Shown here piece by piece: positions 1 to 11,704 of a stretch of DNA of 64,000 nucleotides (its first letter is position 1; each line of letters starts with the position of its first letter). Made by a program: the position numbers and the translations under genes. Below the pieces are notes generated by a model, which saw only the letters and a program-made list of their open reading frames with translations, had not been told where the DNA came from and ran no database searches. Source of the stretch: Lycorma delicatula (taxonomy: Eukaryota > Arthropoda > Insecta > Hemiptera > Fulgoridae). Location: the NCBI RefSeq assembly GCF_047948215.1, contig NC_134460.1:12955501-13019500 (forward strand), in the 5' to 3' direction.

Positions 1-1990
1 CGAGAAGGTATTTCTAGTTTGACGTGCCTGGAGATAAACTTTATAAAGAAATCATTTCATATATTTCCGCTTAATTGCAAGCAACCTTTTTGTAAAATTT
101 CATTAAAAAACGGGAAACGTGTTCGATCGCGTAATTGTGACAAACAAACAAGTGAAACGTTAAAAGTTAAAGAGTTAAACCGGTAGCTTATCTTGCTTCC
201 ATCAGTTAAAAATATTATATATTTTTAAAATAATCTATTAAAAATGGGATGGAATATTATGTGAAAAGATAAATTCTTTTAAATAATTGCCTAATTAAAT
301 TGCAGGGATGGACATTAATGTATTGATAACGATCTCGTAAAATTTATCCTAAACTAAAATCTTTTAATCCAAAAATGCCCAGCTTTCACAAAATCATAAC
401 GAAGAAACATCATTTATTATTTGTTAGGTAGGTAATAGGGTATATTTTTCGAATTTTTCCCCGTTTCAATCGATAAAAAACTGATATTTTTCTTTACTTT
501 CTGTTATCTTATTTCTTTTTAGTTAAATTTCAGTAATGAAATGTAAATTCGTGGAATAATAGAAAATAATATGTAGAATTAAAAAAAATCCTGGATTATT
601 TTACTGTTATTATGAAGGTAATTGTTAAGCTTCAAATCTATTAGTAAAGACATAATAACGATTCGATTAGCATCGTATATTTCAGTAATGCATAGTTTAT
701 GGGCTAAAGTTGGTGAAAAAAAAAAGAAATAAAATAAAGTGCGTAAAAACTGATGGATGAAACAAAATATAAGAGTAAATAAAGAACCGTACTTTGTTTT
801 TGATTCTGGTGATTATAGCGTTTTTTCGTCACCGAGATAAAGCTCAATGAAAGGGGTTTTTAAGAATGGGTTCATCATCGCGTAGGTTATATATACATTA
901 ATTTTTTAAGCGATGCGTTATGCACATGTTTGGCGAATTTTAAAGTCATGTTCTCTGTATGAAGTGTAACGGGGCTTGTGTTGTGTAAAATTATAAATCT
1001 CTGTACATTTTGAACGGAAATGTAGCTTGGATTCACGTCTTTTCGTTTTCTCAAAATAGGACAAATAGGAGATACAGATGTTGGAAAATAGTTCGGGAAG
1101 AATTTTTAAAAGGAATAAAGAAAATAGTTATTCTAAGATAACCTTAAAAGACGAATAATTGTAAAAGGAATTAAGAGGTAAGCGCCGATAATAAAACGAA
1201 AGTTGTAAAAGAAGCGATAAGAATCAGCCAACGTACAGAATTTCACGGATAATTTAATTTCCATTAGCTAATGTGTTCCTATGTCACTTATATAGACAGA
1301 AATTTTAATTTTTTAATTGTTAAAAAGATAATTTCGATTAATTTTTATAAGCCGATAACTCTTTTGGGCAGTTGTAACTATAAAAAAATATATATTTTGT
1401 AGGCCAAATTTAGATCAATAAACTAATGACGTAAGACTATAGTTATAAATTATTTTTAGAATAGATTTAAGCTAACATTTAATAATAAAAACTAAAAAAA
1501 TTATTTGAAATATGTATTTCTTCGGTATCTTTCTTAAAAAGAGATTATTTTTAAAGTTCTAACAGAAACAAACATTTATCTTATTTAAACTGACATTCCA
1601 ATTGTGTCATTTACACGTATATTTAACTCACAAGTATACTAATCGTATTTGAACGAATTATATAACGATTATACATAATAGATAGTAAATAGATTTCCGT
1701 TTGGAAATAAGTTTAACGTGTAGAACTATACGTCATTTTCTTTAAATGTCATTTTTCTTTAAATGACACTTTGGGAGAACTTAAGACATATGACCCTTTT
1801 TAAAACAAATACTTTTAAAAAAAAATTTGTGCACTCATGCTTAAATGTTTCAATAGCAAGCCGGGGTAGGTGGCTAAACTACTTTCAAGGTAACTTATAT
1901 TTCGTTATCGGCTTTTATCTGTTTGGTTTTGTCACTAAAGGGCCGGTCAACTTTCTTATTTTTTTTTATACCTATAAGAAAAATAAATAT
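1..1990. other. AT-rich non-coding DNA
   Basis: No recognisable gene, RNA or repeat boundary is visible. The DNA is rich in A and T runs and carries only short open frames of low-complexity composition. The 88-codon open frame at 1763-2029 on the plus strand looks fortuitous, and its end overlaps the edge of a reverse-transcriptase remnant on the other strand. Confidence 0.6.
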
Positions 1991-2024
1991 TTATTATTAT
2001 CATCATCTGATATTTTTGATTGTA

Positions 2025-2560
2025 TTTAAGATGAAGTAGATTTAACTTATAGAGAACAGAACTCCAACACAAGGAAGGAAATCCTGCCTCTATGTCAACA
2101 AAAATTGCCAAAACATTTTTACAGTCGGCGCTTTCCATCTCGGTAAGAACATTTAAGATGCAATTCTCTTTGCTTACCCCTTTCATGAAGCCTATCGATC
2201 CCGATTTAGAAAATCGTTCATATCTATGTTTTTTCATAGCCGTTCCACAACCAGCCTTTCAAGCAATTTGCCGATTATCGGCAAGAGGCTGATGGGTCGA
2301 TAACTGCTGACCTCACTGGGATCCTGTCCTGATTTTAATAGCACCCTCACCAAAGCCACCTTCCAACAAGTCGGAAAGCAATCCCAACTAAGACACCCGG
2401 AGAACAGCCTGCCAAGCGGCTCTCTTATGACAGACGGCAGATGATAGAATATATCCCGTTCATGATGTTCAATCAACGGTGCCTTTTTCAGTGCCATTTG
2501 AGAAACCACTCGGTCTATATCTACGCAATCCACAGCCCGTACGCCATGGAATGGTGTCTA
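2025..2560 (-). pseudogene. Reverse-transcriptase fragment of an R1/jockey-like LINE
   Basis: Two overlapping minus-strand frames carry consecutive reverse-transcriptase blocks. The upstream frame (about 2533-2234) has YRPISLLPIIGKLLERLV, a typical early RT block. The downstream frame (about 2237-2030) has GFMKGVSKENCI followed by IFVDIEAGFPSLCWSSVL, which corresponds to the motif A region with its first catalytic Asp. The two halves are joined by a small frameshift near 2236. The FADD block, the endonuclease and the C-terminal region are absent, so this is a dead internal fragment. Family resemblance is to R1/jockey/I-type elements; the exact clade is inferred only. Confidence 0.75.
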
Positions 2561-2820
2561 CACTGATAGTTTTTATAAATTGAACAAGTTTTAATTATTA
2601 ACTACTATTCTCACAAGCGTGACAATAATGAACACAATGGAAGTCCAGAGCGGGAAGGGTAAGCGAAGCCAGTTCAGATCGCTCGGCCTATTTATAATAC
2701 GATGGGTTCAACTTAAAAGAGGCCCCCATCGCTTACTTAGTGTATAAATAATAGTTTAATGGAAAACTATTGCTTAATAATTTACAGGTGTTGAAAATTA
2801 TACACATCCATTTTTATACA

Positions 2821-3845
2821 CTATTCCACATGTTTCACCACGTTCCCGGCTACTTTTGTTTGCTTTAACTTGTGTATTTGGTGGACGACATTGGTACTGT
2901 TTGCGTTCAATTCCTGGAGGGTGTGTGGATCGTTCCTATAAAAAATTACTTTCAAATAACCCCAAAGAAAGAAGTCTGGACTAGTCCAAACTTCTAGAAA
3001 TGTTTCTTCCACCGAAAAAATCCTGTTCGTTTCCGTAGTATAACGAACTGTATGGCAATCGGCGCTGTCCTGTTGCAACCAGCAGTCACGCTCATCCTGC
3101 TGCAGTATGTTTATCAACTGTTGGATAGTTTCTTGGCAGACGGCATCATCCACAGTTTATTTTAAAAAAAAACAAGGGTCCTATTATTGGTCGCCTTGAA
3201 ATCATACCCATACGCCTATTTTTTTTTTTTTTTTGGGTGGAGGAGAGATTCAAAGAAAATGTGCGGGTTTTCAACATCCCAGGTCGGATAGTTGTGACGA
3301 TTAACATACTCACCAAGGTGAAACCACGTTTCACACATCCAAAACACTTGATCCGAAACAATGGCAATTACATTATAGGCAATGTTGCCTCCGATAAAAG
3401 TATTTAACCTTGAGAATACTGGATGAACTCTTTTGGCATAATCAGCGTTAGTTAGCTCACGGAAAATCTGCTTTCGATAAGGATAACATTTCAGCATTCT
3501 GCTTACTGCAGTGTAGGCTGTACGAAGTGAAATGTACTTTTCTCGGCTTAGTCTCGGCAAAGATTTATGAGATCATGTAACAGCCTCATCAGTGTCCTGT
3601 ACGACGTTAAAACTGAACTATTCGGGCACGTTTATGTTCTAACTCCGAATTTTTTTCACAAATTTTTTTAGTTAACTTCTTAATTTAACTTCTTTAATTA
3701 ACTTTTAGTTAACCTCTTCATTAGTGCTTCCTTTTCATATTTCTCCCTCAACTTTCGCCGACACACAACATGAGATTTCGTGTCTTAGTAAGTTTCCGTA
3801 ACGAAAAGTTGTTCTTCAACAGTTAACCGCATTTAAACAAACAAC
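2821..3845 (-). pseudogene. Decayed Tc1/mariner-superfamily transposase
   Basis: Minus-strand reading in several frames gives the order of a Tc1/mariner (IS630-like) transposase. The N-terminal helix-turn-helix start LTVEEQLFVTETY lies near 3835, the second DNA-binding part with YPYRKQIFRELTNADYAKRV near 3480-3420, the first catalytic region ending WFHLGEYVN near 3330, RRPIIGPLFF near 3200, LQQDSADCH near 3070 (second catalytic Asp kept) and SPDFFLWGYLK near 2960. The first catalytic Asp seems to read as Cys, and the SPDL...DFFLW segment is shortened to SPDFFLW. Stops and frameshifts separate the pieces. No terminal inverted repeats were found. It belongs to the same broad family as the remnants at 35.2-37.6, 50.9-51.5 and 53.2-54.2 kb. 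Confidence 0.8.
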
Positions 3846-3849
3846 ACCC

Positions 3850-5490
3850 GTTCACGTAATTTTGTTCAAAAGCCAATGCTCGTCGGAGACTGGCAATACT
3901 GAAATTTGCAGGCAATAAACTGTCCTCCCTACTGCAGCTCCAGTCGTATCAACATCTTCCTCATTACTTCACCTCTCTCACACCAGTATAAGCATTTTAA
4001 CAAAAATATGTATTTATTATAAACTTTTGAGTGACGGGGCCAATTTTTGAGTTGAACATTTTGTAGTATTTAAAGGTTTCTTGACCTTAATTAAATAAAG
4101 ATTACCTGAATGTTGTGGTTTTTAATCGTTAGTTTTTTTTTAAATTGTATAATATTTTTATTTTAATTAAAACTTTTATTACTCACTAAAATTTCTTTTC
4201 TTTATCTGTGGAGTAGATGTGAATGGGGGTTATTTTATTTTAATGAATTTACTCAAGAAGAGAGTATAATAAAAAATGTATAATATGATTTTCGTTTTGT
4301 GTATGTTTCTTTTCGTTTTGTTGGGTTTACTTCATTTATTCTGTTTATTTTTAATTACGCTGCAGGGAATTCAGAAATGCCATACATATATATATATATA
4401 TATCGTACTCGTAATTGTATTTTATATAAATACTCGTACCCTTAACTGTAGAGACACAGACTCTTATGTATGTTTATTTATTCATATGTTAATGGTCTTC
4501 TTTATAGTTTTTTATTTTTATCGAAAGAAACAAACGATATAAAAGATATTTATGGAAAAATAATTAAAAACTATTTATTTATTTTTTCAAAATAATTAAT
4601 TACAAATAAGTAGTGATGATTTTTATAAATGGGCTGATTTTATTTTTTTGTTTCATGAAATTAGTGACGCAAATATATTCCATTTTAAAATTTAATTTTA
4701 TATAAATTTAATTTAGTTTTCCTTTGTAAATTTCACTTAATATTTTGATTGTTAACATTGGTGGTAATGGGTTACATTATTAATTGGTCTCTAATACTTC
4801 TTTCGTTGTTATTAAGATTATTTAAAATGATTATTTTTATTATCATAATATCATGGCTGCAAAATAATCTGATCTTGCTTTTATTCTGACGTCATTTTTA
4901 CCCTCAGCGTTTCTCTATTTTTCTATCTGCTTTTTTCTTTCCATTTAATCCGTTTCTTTAAATCATCTTCCCTTTTTCTTTTTTTTTTTTAATATTCAAA
5001 TCTTTATTTAAATGACTGAAATAAGTGAAGATGATTTTCCATCTCTACCCTATTACGTTTCTACTGTATAATTTTATAGAAAATTAAAGTATTTTACCGC
5101 ATAAATAGCATTCTGAGAGAAAAAAAATGTTTTCCATTATTATAATGTTACGGTTAAATTTTATTTTAAATAAAATTTTTAACAAGTATTACGTGGTAAA
5201 TTTTTCACTTGGGTTTTTTTTTATCAAGTTAATTTATTATTACTATTACTTTTCTCTTTTATCACTTTATCTATAAATAAATAGTCAATATTTATCTTAA
5301 ATTTGATTTTTTTGTAAGTATTAAGTGATTTTTGTGTCGATATATTGTACAAGTAATTTATATTACGCATTAGATTTTTGATCAAATATATTTCAATATA
5401 TTTTTCAATTGTAAGGTTTATTGTTTGTTAGAAGTTTTGAAATTTTGATTTTCGAATTAAATTCTTGAATGTTTAAATTTGCAAGCTGAA
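3850..5490. other. AT-rich non-coding DNA with an AT microsatellite
   Basis: No gene is visible. A short TA dinucleotide run lies near 4384-4403. The 88-codon hydrophobic open frame at 4276-4542 spans that run and has the amino-acid composition of random AT-rich DNA, so it is not called as a gene. Confidence 0.55.
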
Positions 5491-5496
5491 ATGAGG

Positions 5497-5695
5497 TTTT
5501 TTTTGTCTTCAGTAATTTGACTGGTTTGATGCAGCTCTCCAAGATTCCCTATCTAGTGCTAGTCGTTTCATTTCAGTATACCCTCTACATCCTACATCCC
5601 CAACAATTTGTTTTACATATTCCAAACGTGGCCTGCCTACACAATTTTTTCCTTCTACCTGTTCTTCTAATATTAAAGCGACTATTCCAGGATGC
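5497..5695 (-). mobile_element. 3'-end fragment of the RTE-like LINE
   Basis: A T-run at 5497-5504 is the reverse complement of a poly(A) tail. It is followed by the complement of the family's conserved end, then about 185 bases that read on the minus strand as the last 60 codons of the LINE ORF2: HPGIVALIL, GRPRLEYVKQIVGDVGC, YTEMKRLALDRESW. The copy is severely 5'-truncated. No target-site duplication is evident. Other copies lie at 18.4, 26.1, 28.3, 31.6, 42.8, 44.2 and 54.5 kb. Confidence 0.85.
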
Positions 5696-5899
5696 TTTTG
5701 GATACTTTTGGCAGTACAATTATTAATTACTCGTTTCTAAATGACACGTGTATATCTTTCTTGGAGAATCTTTTCTAGATAATTATGCAGCTCTTTCTTT
5801 AGAGCTGCACACATAACGTGGATTAAACACTTTGTTTTCAATCTTTAACTTGCAAAAACTTCCCCCTGCTGGATTTTTGCTCCTAGGTTTAAATAAAAT

Positions 5900-6260
5900 T
5901 CTTCATACTGAAATTCTTCGAACTTAATTTAAGCGATAAATTTGATTATGTCATATAGTTTTTTAGTCTAAAAAAAGAATTGAATAAAACAAGTCCCAGA
6001 ACTGTTATCTCTAGTAATCTGAGAAAGTTATTGCAAAATAAAAACAAATTGGTGTCGAAAAACACAATTTTTAAGAATGGTAATTTTGTTACATAAATAA
6101 CTTTGTTATATAAATAGAAATGAAATTTTCCTATAAAGTTTGTAGAGAATTTAATTCTGAGAAAATCGATGTAAATTATATCAAGTGAACATGACGAAGA
6201 GTTTAAAAAAATTGTCTTTTATTAATAACAGGCTAAATATTTGAACAAGCGTTAAAATTC
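5900..6260. repeat. Dispersed repeat family C, copy 1
   Basis: By eye this stretch aligns with 25370-25720. Shared landmarks are AATAAAACxxxTCCCAGAA, GTAATxTGAGAAA, AAATTTTCC, and the closing part GAAGAGTTTAAAA. The similarity is diverged and gapped, and no coding signal or terminal structure is seen, so the element class is unknown. Confidence 0.45.
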
Positions 6261-6409
6261 AAAAGAGGTTTACAAAAGTAGAAGATTAAATAAAAATTAG
6301 TGAAGCGTTTAATAGAAAGAAATAATCTTTTTGATAAGTTTAAGTAAGACTTTAGGAAACATCTTCTGAAGTATACATTTAGATTGCGCTTCTGTAAAAA
6401 TGGATGCTA

Positions 6410-6620
6410 AAAAACAGGTGAAAAAGAAAAAAGGCTGAAGGCATTTAAATTGTGAGTTTAGAAGCGGTTGAAGTAAATGAAATGGATAGAGTGAAAAATG
6501 AAGAAATAATGAGCAGAGCTAACGGGAATAGAAGCTTAAATCAGAATAAAATAGGAAACCTAACTGGTTACGGCATTTAACGAGAGAGAGAGAAAGATTG
6601 ATTAGGACAGCGCTAAAAAT
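6410..6620 (+). pseudogene. Possible decayed LINE ORF2 C-terminal fragment
   Basis: Plus-strand frames read KRLKAFKL and then, after stops, EVNEMDRVKNEEIMSRA. This matches the order seen in the RTE-like LINE (KKRLEAFEM, then IRRVDKVTNEEVLRQI). The rest of the domain, LIGHILR and GRPR, cannot be followed. The fragment is old and short; a chance match is not excluded. Confidence 0.35.
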
Positions 6621-6779
6621 ATCAGTAAGAAATGCAAGAATGAGAGCTTGAAAAATATTAAAAGTATGATATAAAAGAAAATGGAAGTTATCACAATAAA
6701 CCCGAAGTTTTACTCGAATTAAAGAACAGAGACGGACATGGTGCAAGGGACTTTGCCTGAGGGCAGATAATTTTTTAAT

Positions 6780-8244
6780 GATTTGTGTAGTTTCAGTGCG
6801 TGTTATTTTTATCTGGATGAATGCCCAACCACTCTACTCGATATTATTTTGTACAATTACTGCAGTTTACGCTTAAACCATACGCTTCTGGTGTGTCAGC
6901 GTGTGGTTTGTTAATTTGGTGTATATATTTCACATGTATAAACATGTGAAAGTTTTCGCTTTCTTTTTCTTTTGGAAACGTTTTCCCTTATGGTTGTTGC
7001 GGGCATTATTCTTTTAATACTTTTGTATTTTATTTGCCATTTCAATTGTAAATGTAGGTGGATAGCCGTTAACCTACGCAGGCAGTATGTTTTGCGTATT
7101 GTATAGCCATGAAAATGTTGTATAGTCGTATAGTTAAACGTGTACTAGGCGATGTAACATGCGCTACATCTATGTGCTTGTGACATCTACACGCTTGTAC
7201 TGTGTAGGATGGTCGTTAGATGTACTTCTGAAAAACTTTTCAATTGTTTACCGTTTTGGATTTTTATTTTAAAAGGTCACTTGTTATTTCTATTTTGTAG
7301 GGAGCGATGTCAAGAAATTTTATTATAAATTAATTGTAAATATAATATTGATATTTGTTTTTTAAGGAACGTGCAATTTTAATGAAACTAAGATTTACAT
7401 GTAGAACTAGCTGGAATTCTAAAGAACCAAAAAAAGTCTCTAATAAAATTTAAAAAAGAAATATTTTTAAGTCGATTTTTGACTCTTAGGATTCGCTTTC
7501 AGAATAAAAAAATGTATTGAAAGTACAACAGTTGTTATTTATTTGGGTACATTTCTATTACCGAGAATCATCAGTCCATTTTTTTACAATTCTTGTAACT
7601 TACTAATATTTTTTTTTTTTATATATATAAAAGTTGAGATGATTTTGTTTTTATTTTAATTCTAGGACAACGGAATATTTATTTTATCTACGTTTATCTA
7701 GATTGATTAAAAAATTAAGATAACGCAAGAGCTGTGGCCTACAAAATATTATGTATACTATGAGTTTTTTAAATGTCATGGCGAACAAAATGAATGATAA
7801 CATTCTTCAAATACCGATATAAAAAAACGTTAATAATAACTTATTAAATTAAATAAAATCATTTACTCATATTTTTCTTTCTTGTGTGGTCCCTGTTTGA
7901 CCTTTATTTTCTGATGAAAATGTTTACTTGTATATTTGTATAATTATTTTAAATTTACTTCGAAACTCCCAAGTTAATATTTTCTATTCAGTACGAGGGA
8001 CACGCTGTTTGGTCAAAGGTATTAATTAAAAAATTGTTTATTTTAACTATAATATTGCATTAACGTATCGTGTATCGTCATGGATTCGCACTTCCAATCT
8101 ATTCGCTATCTATAAAATTTACATAACCCGCAATTTACTTACTAACTAGAGTATTGAAAAACGTACTTAAAAAAGGAACTTTTTACTTATTCGACTTGTC
8201 TTTTTTTAATATTTTTAAATGTGTAAATAGTTTTTAATTGATAG
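6780..8244. other. AT-rich non-coding DNA
   Basis: No open frame, RNA-like structure or family repeat was recognised between the decayed LINE fragment and the R1-like insertions that begin at 8245. Confidence 0.55.
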
Positions 8245-8257
8245 TAGTTCTATGTAC

Positions 8258-9314
8258 ATCCCAATCCCGTAGGTCACCCACCTTGAGACGCTTCCGGTCG
8301 CCGCTAACCACCTCCCGTTCGTAGCCCTGATGGGCTTTAACGGGAGTCGTCTTTCGCCTCTAACTTTTTACATCTCATAGTAATAAGCCAAGCCTCGTTG
8401 GGATGCCACCGATGTAAAATATTACAATATTACATACGAGGCCTTCGCTGTAGGCCTCGTCCGGACATCTTGAATGTCCTACATCGTTGCCTTCTGAACT
8501 AGCTAACCAAGTTCGTAGAAGCACGAACCCCGCGCATAGTTCTATTTTTACTGAGCCTTTTTATTGTAAATGTCTCAAGATTTCGAGGCAAATTGAAGAA
8601 CAACATACCACCAAAAATGTTTTTCGCAACAACGAAAATTTATTCCTAGTTTCTTAGTAAACTAAACTTCAGTTCATACCCCTGACGTGTTTAATTTACA
8701 GATTCCGATCTGGTCTAAAAGAGAGAGGAGGACAGACCTCCTGCTCCCTCTCAGCTCCATCGCAGAAGTCCCGCGTGACATTTACTTCACTTACTACCGT
8801 CGTTTCCGCTACACCTCACGACTGCGTAGAATCCACGCTCTCGGCAGTGCAGTCGCCATCCCGCCGACAGTGATGTTTGCTCATTCAAAAACTGCCCTCG
8901 TCAAAATGGCGCTGCACCTCACGGCTGTATGGTAACCCATACCCTCGACAGTGCAGTCGCCGTTCCACCGACAGCTAACATTCAAATAATAATTACCACA
9001 ATTTTTATCTAACCGTGGTTCGATGCCAACACACCTAACTCCGGCCAATCAACTGCCCACGCGGTCCTAGCCACCCGGGGTGCTACTCTACCATATCCCT
9101 TCAGCCTCCCTCAGAAACATACCGCTTGCTACTTCCGTAGGTAGAATACCGATTGGTTTAATGCCGGCAATCACAGAGACTGTCTCTCTCGAGACAATTC
9201 TGTAGCCGCCAACAACAGCTAAATAAAAGATGCTGGGCTCGCAATAGAATGTCCCTATAACATTTGAATTGTAAACGATAAGCCCAGACGGGCGCAGCAT
9301 ACAAAATTACTGCC
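8258..9314 (-). mobile_element. 5'-truncated R1-like LINE with ORF2 C-terminus and long 3' region
   Basis: Read on the minus strand, the element starts immediately inside the 13-bp duplication with AVILYAAPVWAY, the LLYAAPVW block of R1-clade ORF2. It continues with VGGYRIVSRETVSVIAGI and TEVASGMFLREAEGIW (about 9300-9088), and then loses its frame. The remaining 0.8 kb is GC-richer than its surroundings and holds an internal repeat: a 30-base block around GCAGTGCAGTCGCC near 8840-8875 recurs near 8942-8975. The 3' terminus is at 8258 and has no poly(A). The RT catalytic core and the zinc-knuckle end are missing. The R1-clade assignment rests on the C-terminal blocks only. Confidence 0.75.
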
Positions 9315-9327
9315 TAGTTCTATGTAC

Positions 9328-9421
9328 ATCCCAATCCCGTAGGGGAAGACACCCGCTTAGTGACGTTTCAGTCGCCACACCCCAGCCCCCGTTCCTTGCC
9401 CTGTTGGGCTTTAACGGGAGA
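9328..9421 (-). mobile_element. 94-bp 3'-tail copy of the same R1-like family
   Basis: This stretch starts and ends like the terminal 90 bases at 8258-8345: the CCCAATCCCGTAGG start, a CAGTCGCC-like middle, and the GGGCTTTAACGGGAG block. Its interior differs at many positions. It is flanked by the 13-bp TAGTTCTATGTAC on both sides. The divergence from the neighbouring copy argues for a separate insertion rather than a simple duplication. Confidence 0.65.
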
Positions 9422-9434
9422 TAGTTCTATGTAC

Positions 9435-10287
9435 AAATATAAAGTGTGGGTATTTATTTTGTGACTTATTTTTAATTTCCGCGTTGTAGCTCTATTGCTG
9501 CTGACCTCTATTGGCGATCCGCCAAAATTTTGAATATCCGCAGTTTTTAAAAATATCGACGTTTCAAGACGACTTTAATCCAAAAAAATGCAAAAACAAG
9601 AATAAAAATTTCCGAAAAGTATTGGAAGATGTACATACGTGTTGACCTCAATTTTCGTTAATATCTTCGAAAAATTCTTCGAAAATGATTTTACATATTT
9701 CTATTTACGGGTCATTTTTGCCATTATATAGAACAAAATTAAAGAGGGAGTTTTTTTTTTTAGCTTTTTGTATAGCGTTCGTAGAAATTTGAGCTTTTGT
9801 ACCATAAAGTACATAAGTTATTTAAACTTTCAAAGTTTTAAGCCGATCTGATTGATTTAGGAGTGGAGAATATTCAGCATTATTTCTAAACAGTACTTGT
9901 CTCGTATCTCAAAAACACGTTGACCAAACAATTTTAATTTGGGATAACTATTTGGGCGCTATATATTATTTATTTATTTCCTTATTATTTTCACACGCAA
10001 TCTCCGGCAGTAATTTAAAATAACAATAAAAATCTATAAGTATTGTAATCCTAAAATAGTATTTTAACAATTTCTTTAGTAATTTGATGAGAATAATAAT
10101 TATTCAATTTCATAGGTTTCTAGTAACCGTAAAAAATGACAGAGCATTGTATTCTCTAAAGTTTCTTAATTCTTTTACATTATTAGGCAACAGATTTTAC
10201 ACTTTCGAAGCTAAAATGAATAAAAATGTCTATATAGTTCGAATGATGACAAAGGTAACACAAATTTATCTTTCTTACTTACAATAC
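9435..10287. other. AT-rich non-coding DNA
   Basis: No gene is visible. The open frame at 10084-10293 has random AT-rich composition and runs into the SINE target duplication at 10288. Confidence 0.5.
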
Positions 10288-10294
10288 TCTTGAC

Positions 10295-10302
<8 letters not shown>

Positions 10303-10348
<46 letters not shown>

Positions 10349-10621
10349 GTTTAGCCTCCGGTAACTACCATTTAGATAATTCTTCAGAGGATGATATGTA
10401 TGAGTGTAAATGAAGTGTAGTCTTGTACATTCTCAGTTCGACCGTTCCTGAGATGTGTGGTTAATTGAAACCCAACCACCAAAGAACACCGGTATCCACG
10501 ATCTATTATTCAAATCCGTGTAAAAATAACTGGCTTTACTAGGATTTGAACGCTGTAACTCTCGACTTTCTAAATCAGCTGATTTGGGAAGACGCTATTA
10601 ACCAATAGACCAACCCGATGG
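10303..10621 (-). mobile_element. SINE-2 copy with a (AG)n tail
   Basis: Read on the minus strand, the element begins with a tRNA-like head (reverse complement of 10540-10621: CCATCGGGTTGGTCTATTGG and an OPEN TTCAAATCC-like B box), then a body shared with 15589-15883 (GTGGATACCGGTGTTCTTTG, GGTTTCAATTAACCACACA), and ends in a pure AG tract of about 40 bases (TC run at 10303-10344 on the plus strand). It is flanked by the 15-bp direct repeat TCTTGACATATGTCT at 10288-10302 and 10622-10636. The duplication encloses the AG tract, so that tract is the element's own 3' tail or grew from it. Confidence 0.85.
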
Positions 10622-10636
10622 TCTTGACATATGTCT

Positions 10637-11055
10637 GCGTTTCTCTATACGTACTCACCTTTTATAAAAAAACTTTTAGGTCTCTGAAAACATAAGGACT
10701 ATATAAGTTTTTTAAAAAGTGGAATAAATTCGCTAAATTTATTTTTATTTGAAATAATTCTAATCATATGATTTTGTACTTACAGTTAATGGCTTTATAT
10801 TAAAATAATACATTCCTCCCCGACAAATTATATCGTATATTAATCTCGATTCTATCAAGGAGTGATACATCTTAAGTAACTTTGTTGTATAAAATTTTTT
10901 AAGAAGTAAAATTGATATATATTTAATCCTATTTCTGTTTTTTATTTTATTTATTGTTCTTTGCAAGACAGATTCACTTCAAAAAATTATTCCCAGATAC
11001 TTTATCCTATTTACTTGCGGTATAGTTTGCCACGGACAATTTATATTTGAATTAG
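10637..11055. other. AT-rich non-coding DNA
   Basis: Nothing recognisable. The 68-codon minus-strand frame at 10760-10966 is Ile/Lys-rich in the way expected from AT-rich DNA. Confidence 0.45.
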
Positions 11056-11059
11056 AGTT

Positions 11060-11700
11060 GAAATTGTGATACGAGGGTTGCAGAAAGTAACTTACGTTTT
11101 TAAATAAAAAACCAACCGAATAAAAAAATAAATTTTATTATATACATCTATTTTATATAAGTATTTTCTACAAAGTCGCCATTTAAATTGAGGCGCTTAT
11201 CATAACGATGCACAAGCTTTTCAAGTCCTTTTCTGTAGAAATCTGCCGCCTTTGATTTTTGGTACAAAACTTGTGATAATCGACTTCTCCGATACAATTT
11301 CATGCAGTAAACTTCGTGAAATGAAGCGAGAGTTCCGTAATGGTAATGCGGGGATTTTCATAGTCAGTTCATCAGTCACAAGGCTAGGCCGACCACTGCT
11401 GTGCTCATCATGAACATAGGTGCGCCCATTTTTTTAAATTGAATGCACCACTGCCTCACTCCATTATCACTCATTATTACATCTCCGTACACCTCACAAA
11501 GCTACCGATGAATTTCAACTGGTTTGAGGTTTTTTCCCAGTAAAAACCTAATCGCTGAACGCACCTCACAACTCGCGGGATTTTTTATTGAAGCGCACGT
11601 TTCAATAATTCACAACGAACAAAGTAGAAAAATTACAGTCCACACGCTACGACAGCTTGATGCGTACTGAGTGTAGAAACGTTTAGACGCCAACATGGCG
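11060..11700 (-). pseudogene. Internally deleted mariner transposase
   Basis: On the minus strand the N-terminal DNA-binding domain of a mariner-type transposase is readable: RFLLGKNLKPVEIHR, LCEVYGDVIMSDNGVRQWC, a DEHSSGRPSLVTDEL linker and LLHEIVSEK near 11290. It runs to FVPK and then jumps, in another frame, straight to the C-terminal end KAADFYRKGLEKLVHRYDK and NGDFVEK near 11140. In intact relatives about 200 residues lie between these points, so the whole DDD catalytic domain is gone. One stop also interrupts the first helix-turn-helix. The plus-strand left end ACGAGGGTTGCAGAAAGTAA resembles a mariner terminal repeat; the other end was not found. Confidence 0.85.
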
Positions 11701-11704
11701 GCTC

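Larger units (their letters stand above)
8245..9434. repeat. Three copies of a 13-bp target sequence around two R1-like insertions
   Basis: The 13-mer TAGTTCTATGTAC occurs at 8245-8257, 9315-9327 and 9422-9434. The first two copies flank an R1-like element on the minus strand, and the second and third flank a short 3'-tail copy of the same family. Both elements end with the same sequence (reverse complement ATCCCAATCCCGTAGG) directly next to the 13-mer. The simplest reading is two successive target-primed insertions into one site. Confidence 0.75.

Noticed and set aside
4276..4542. 88-codon hydrophobic open frame
   Set aside because: Crosses a TA microsatellite; amino-acid make-up (Phe, Leu, Ile, Tyr) is that of random AT-rich sequence.
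8537..8545. A fourth partial copy of the 13-bp target (TAGTTCTAT)
   Set aside because: Only 9 bases, and it lies within the 3' region of the R1-like element where similar sequence may be native.
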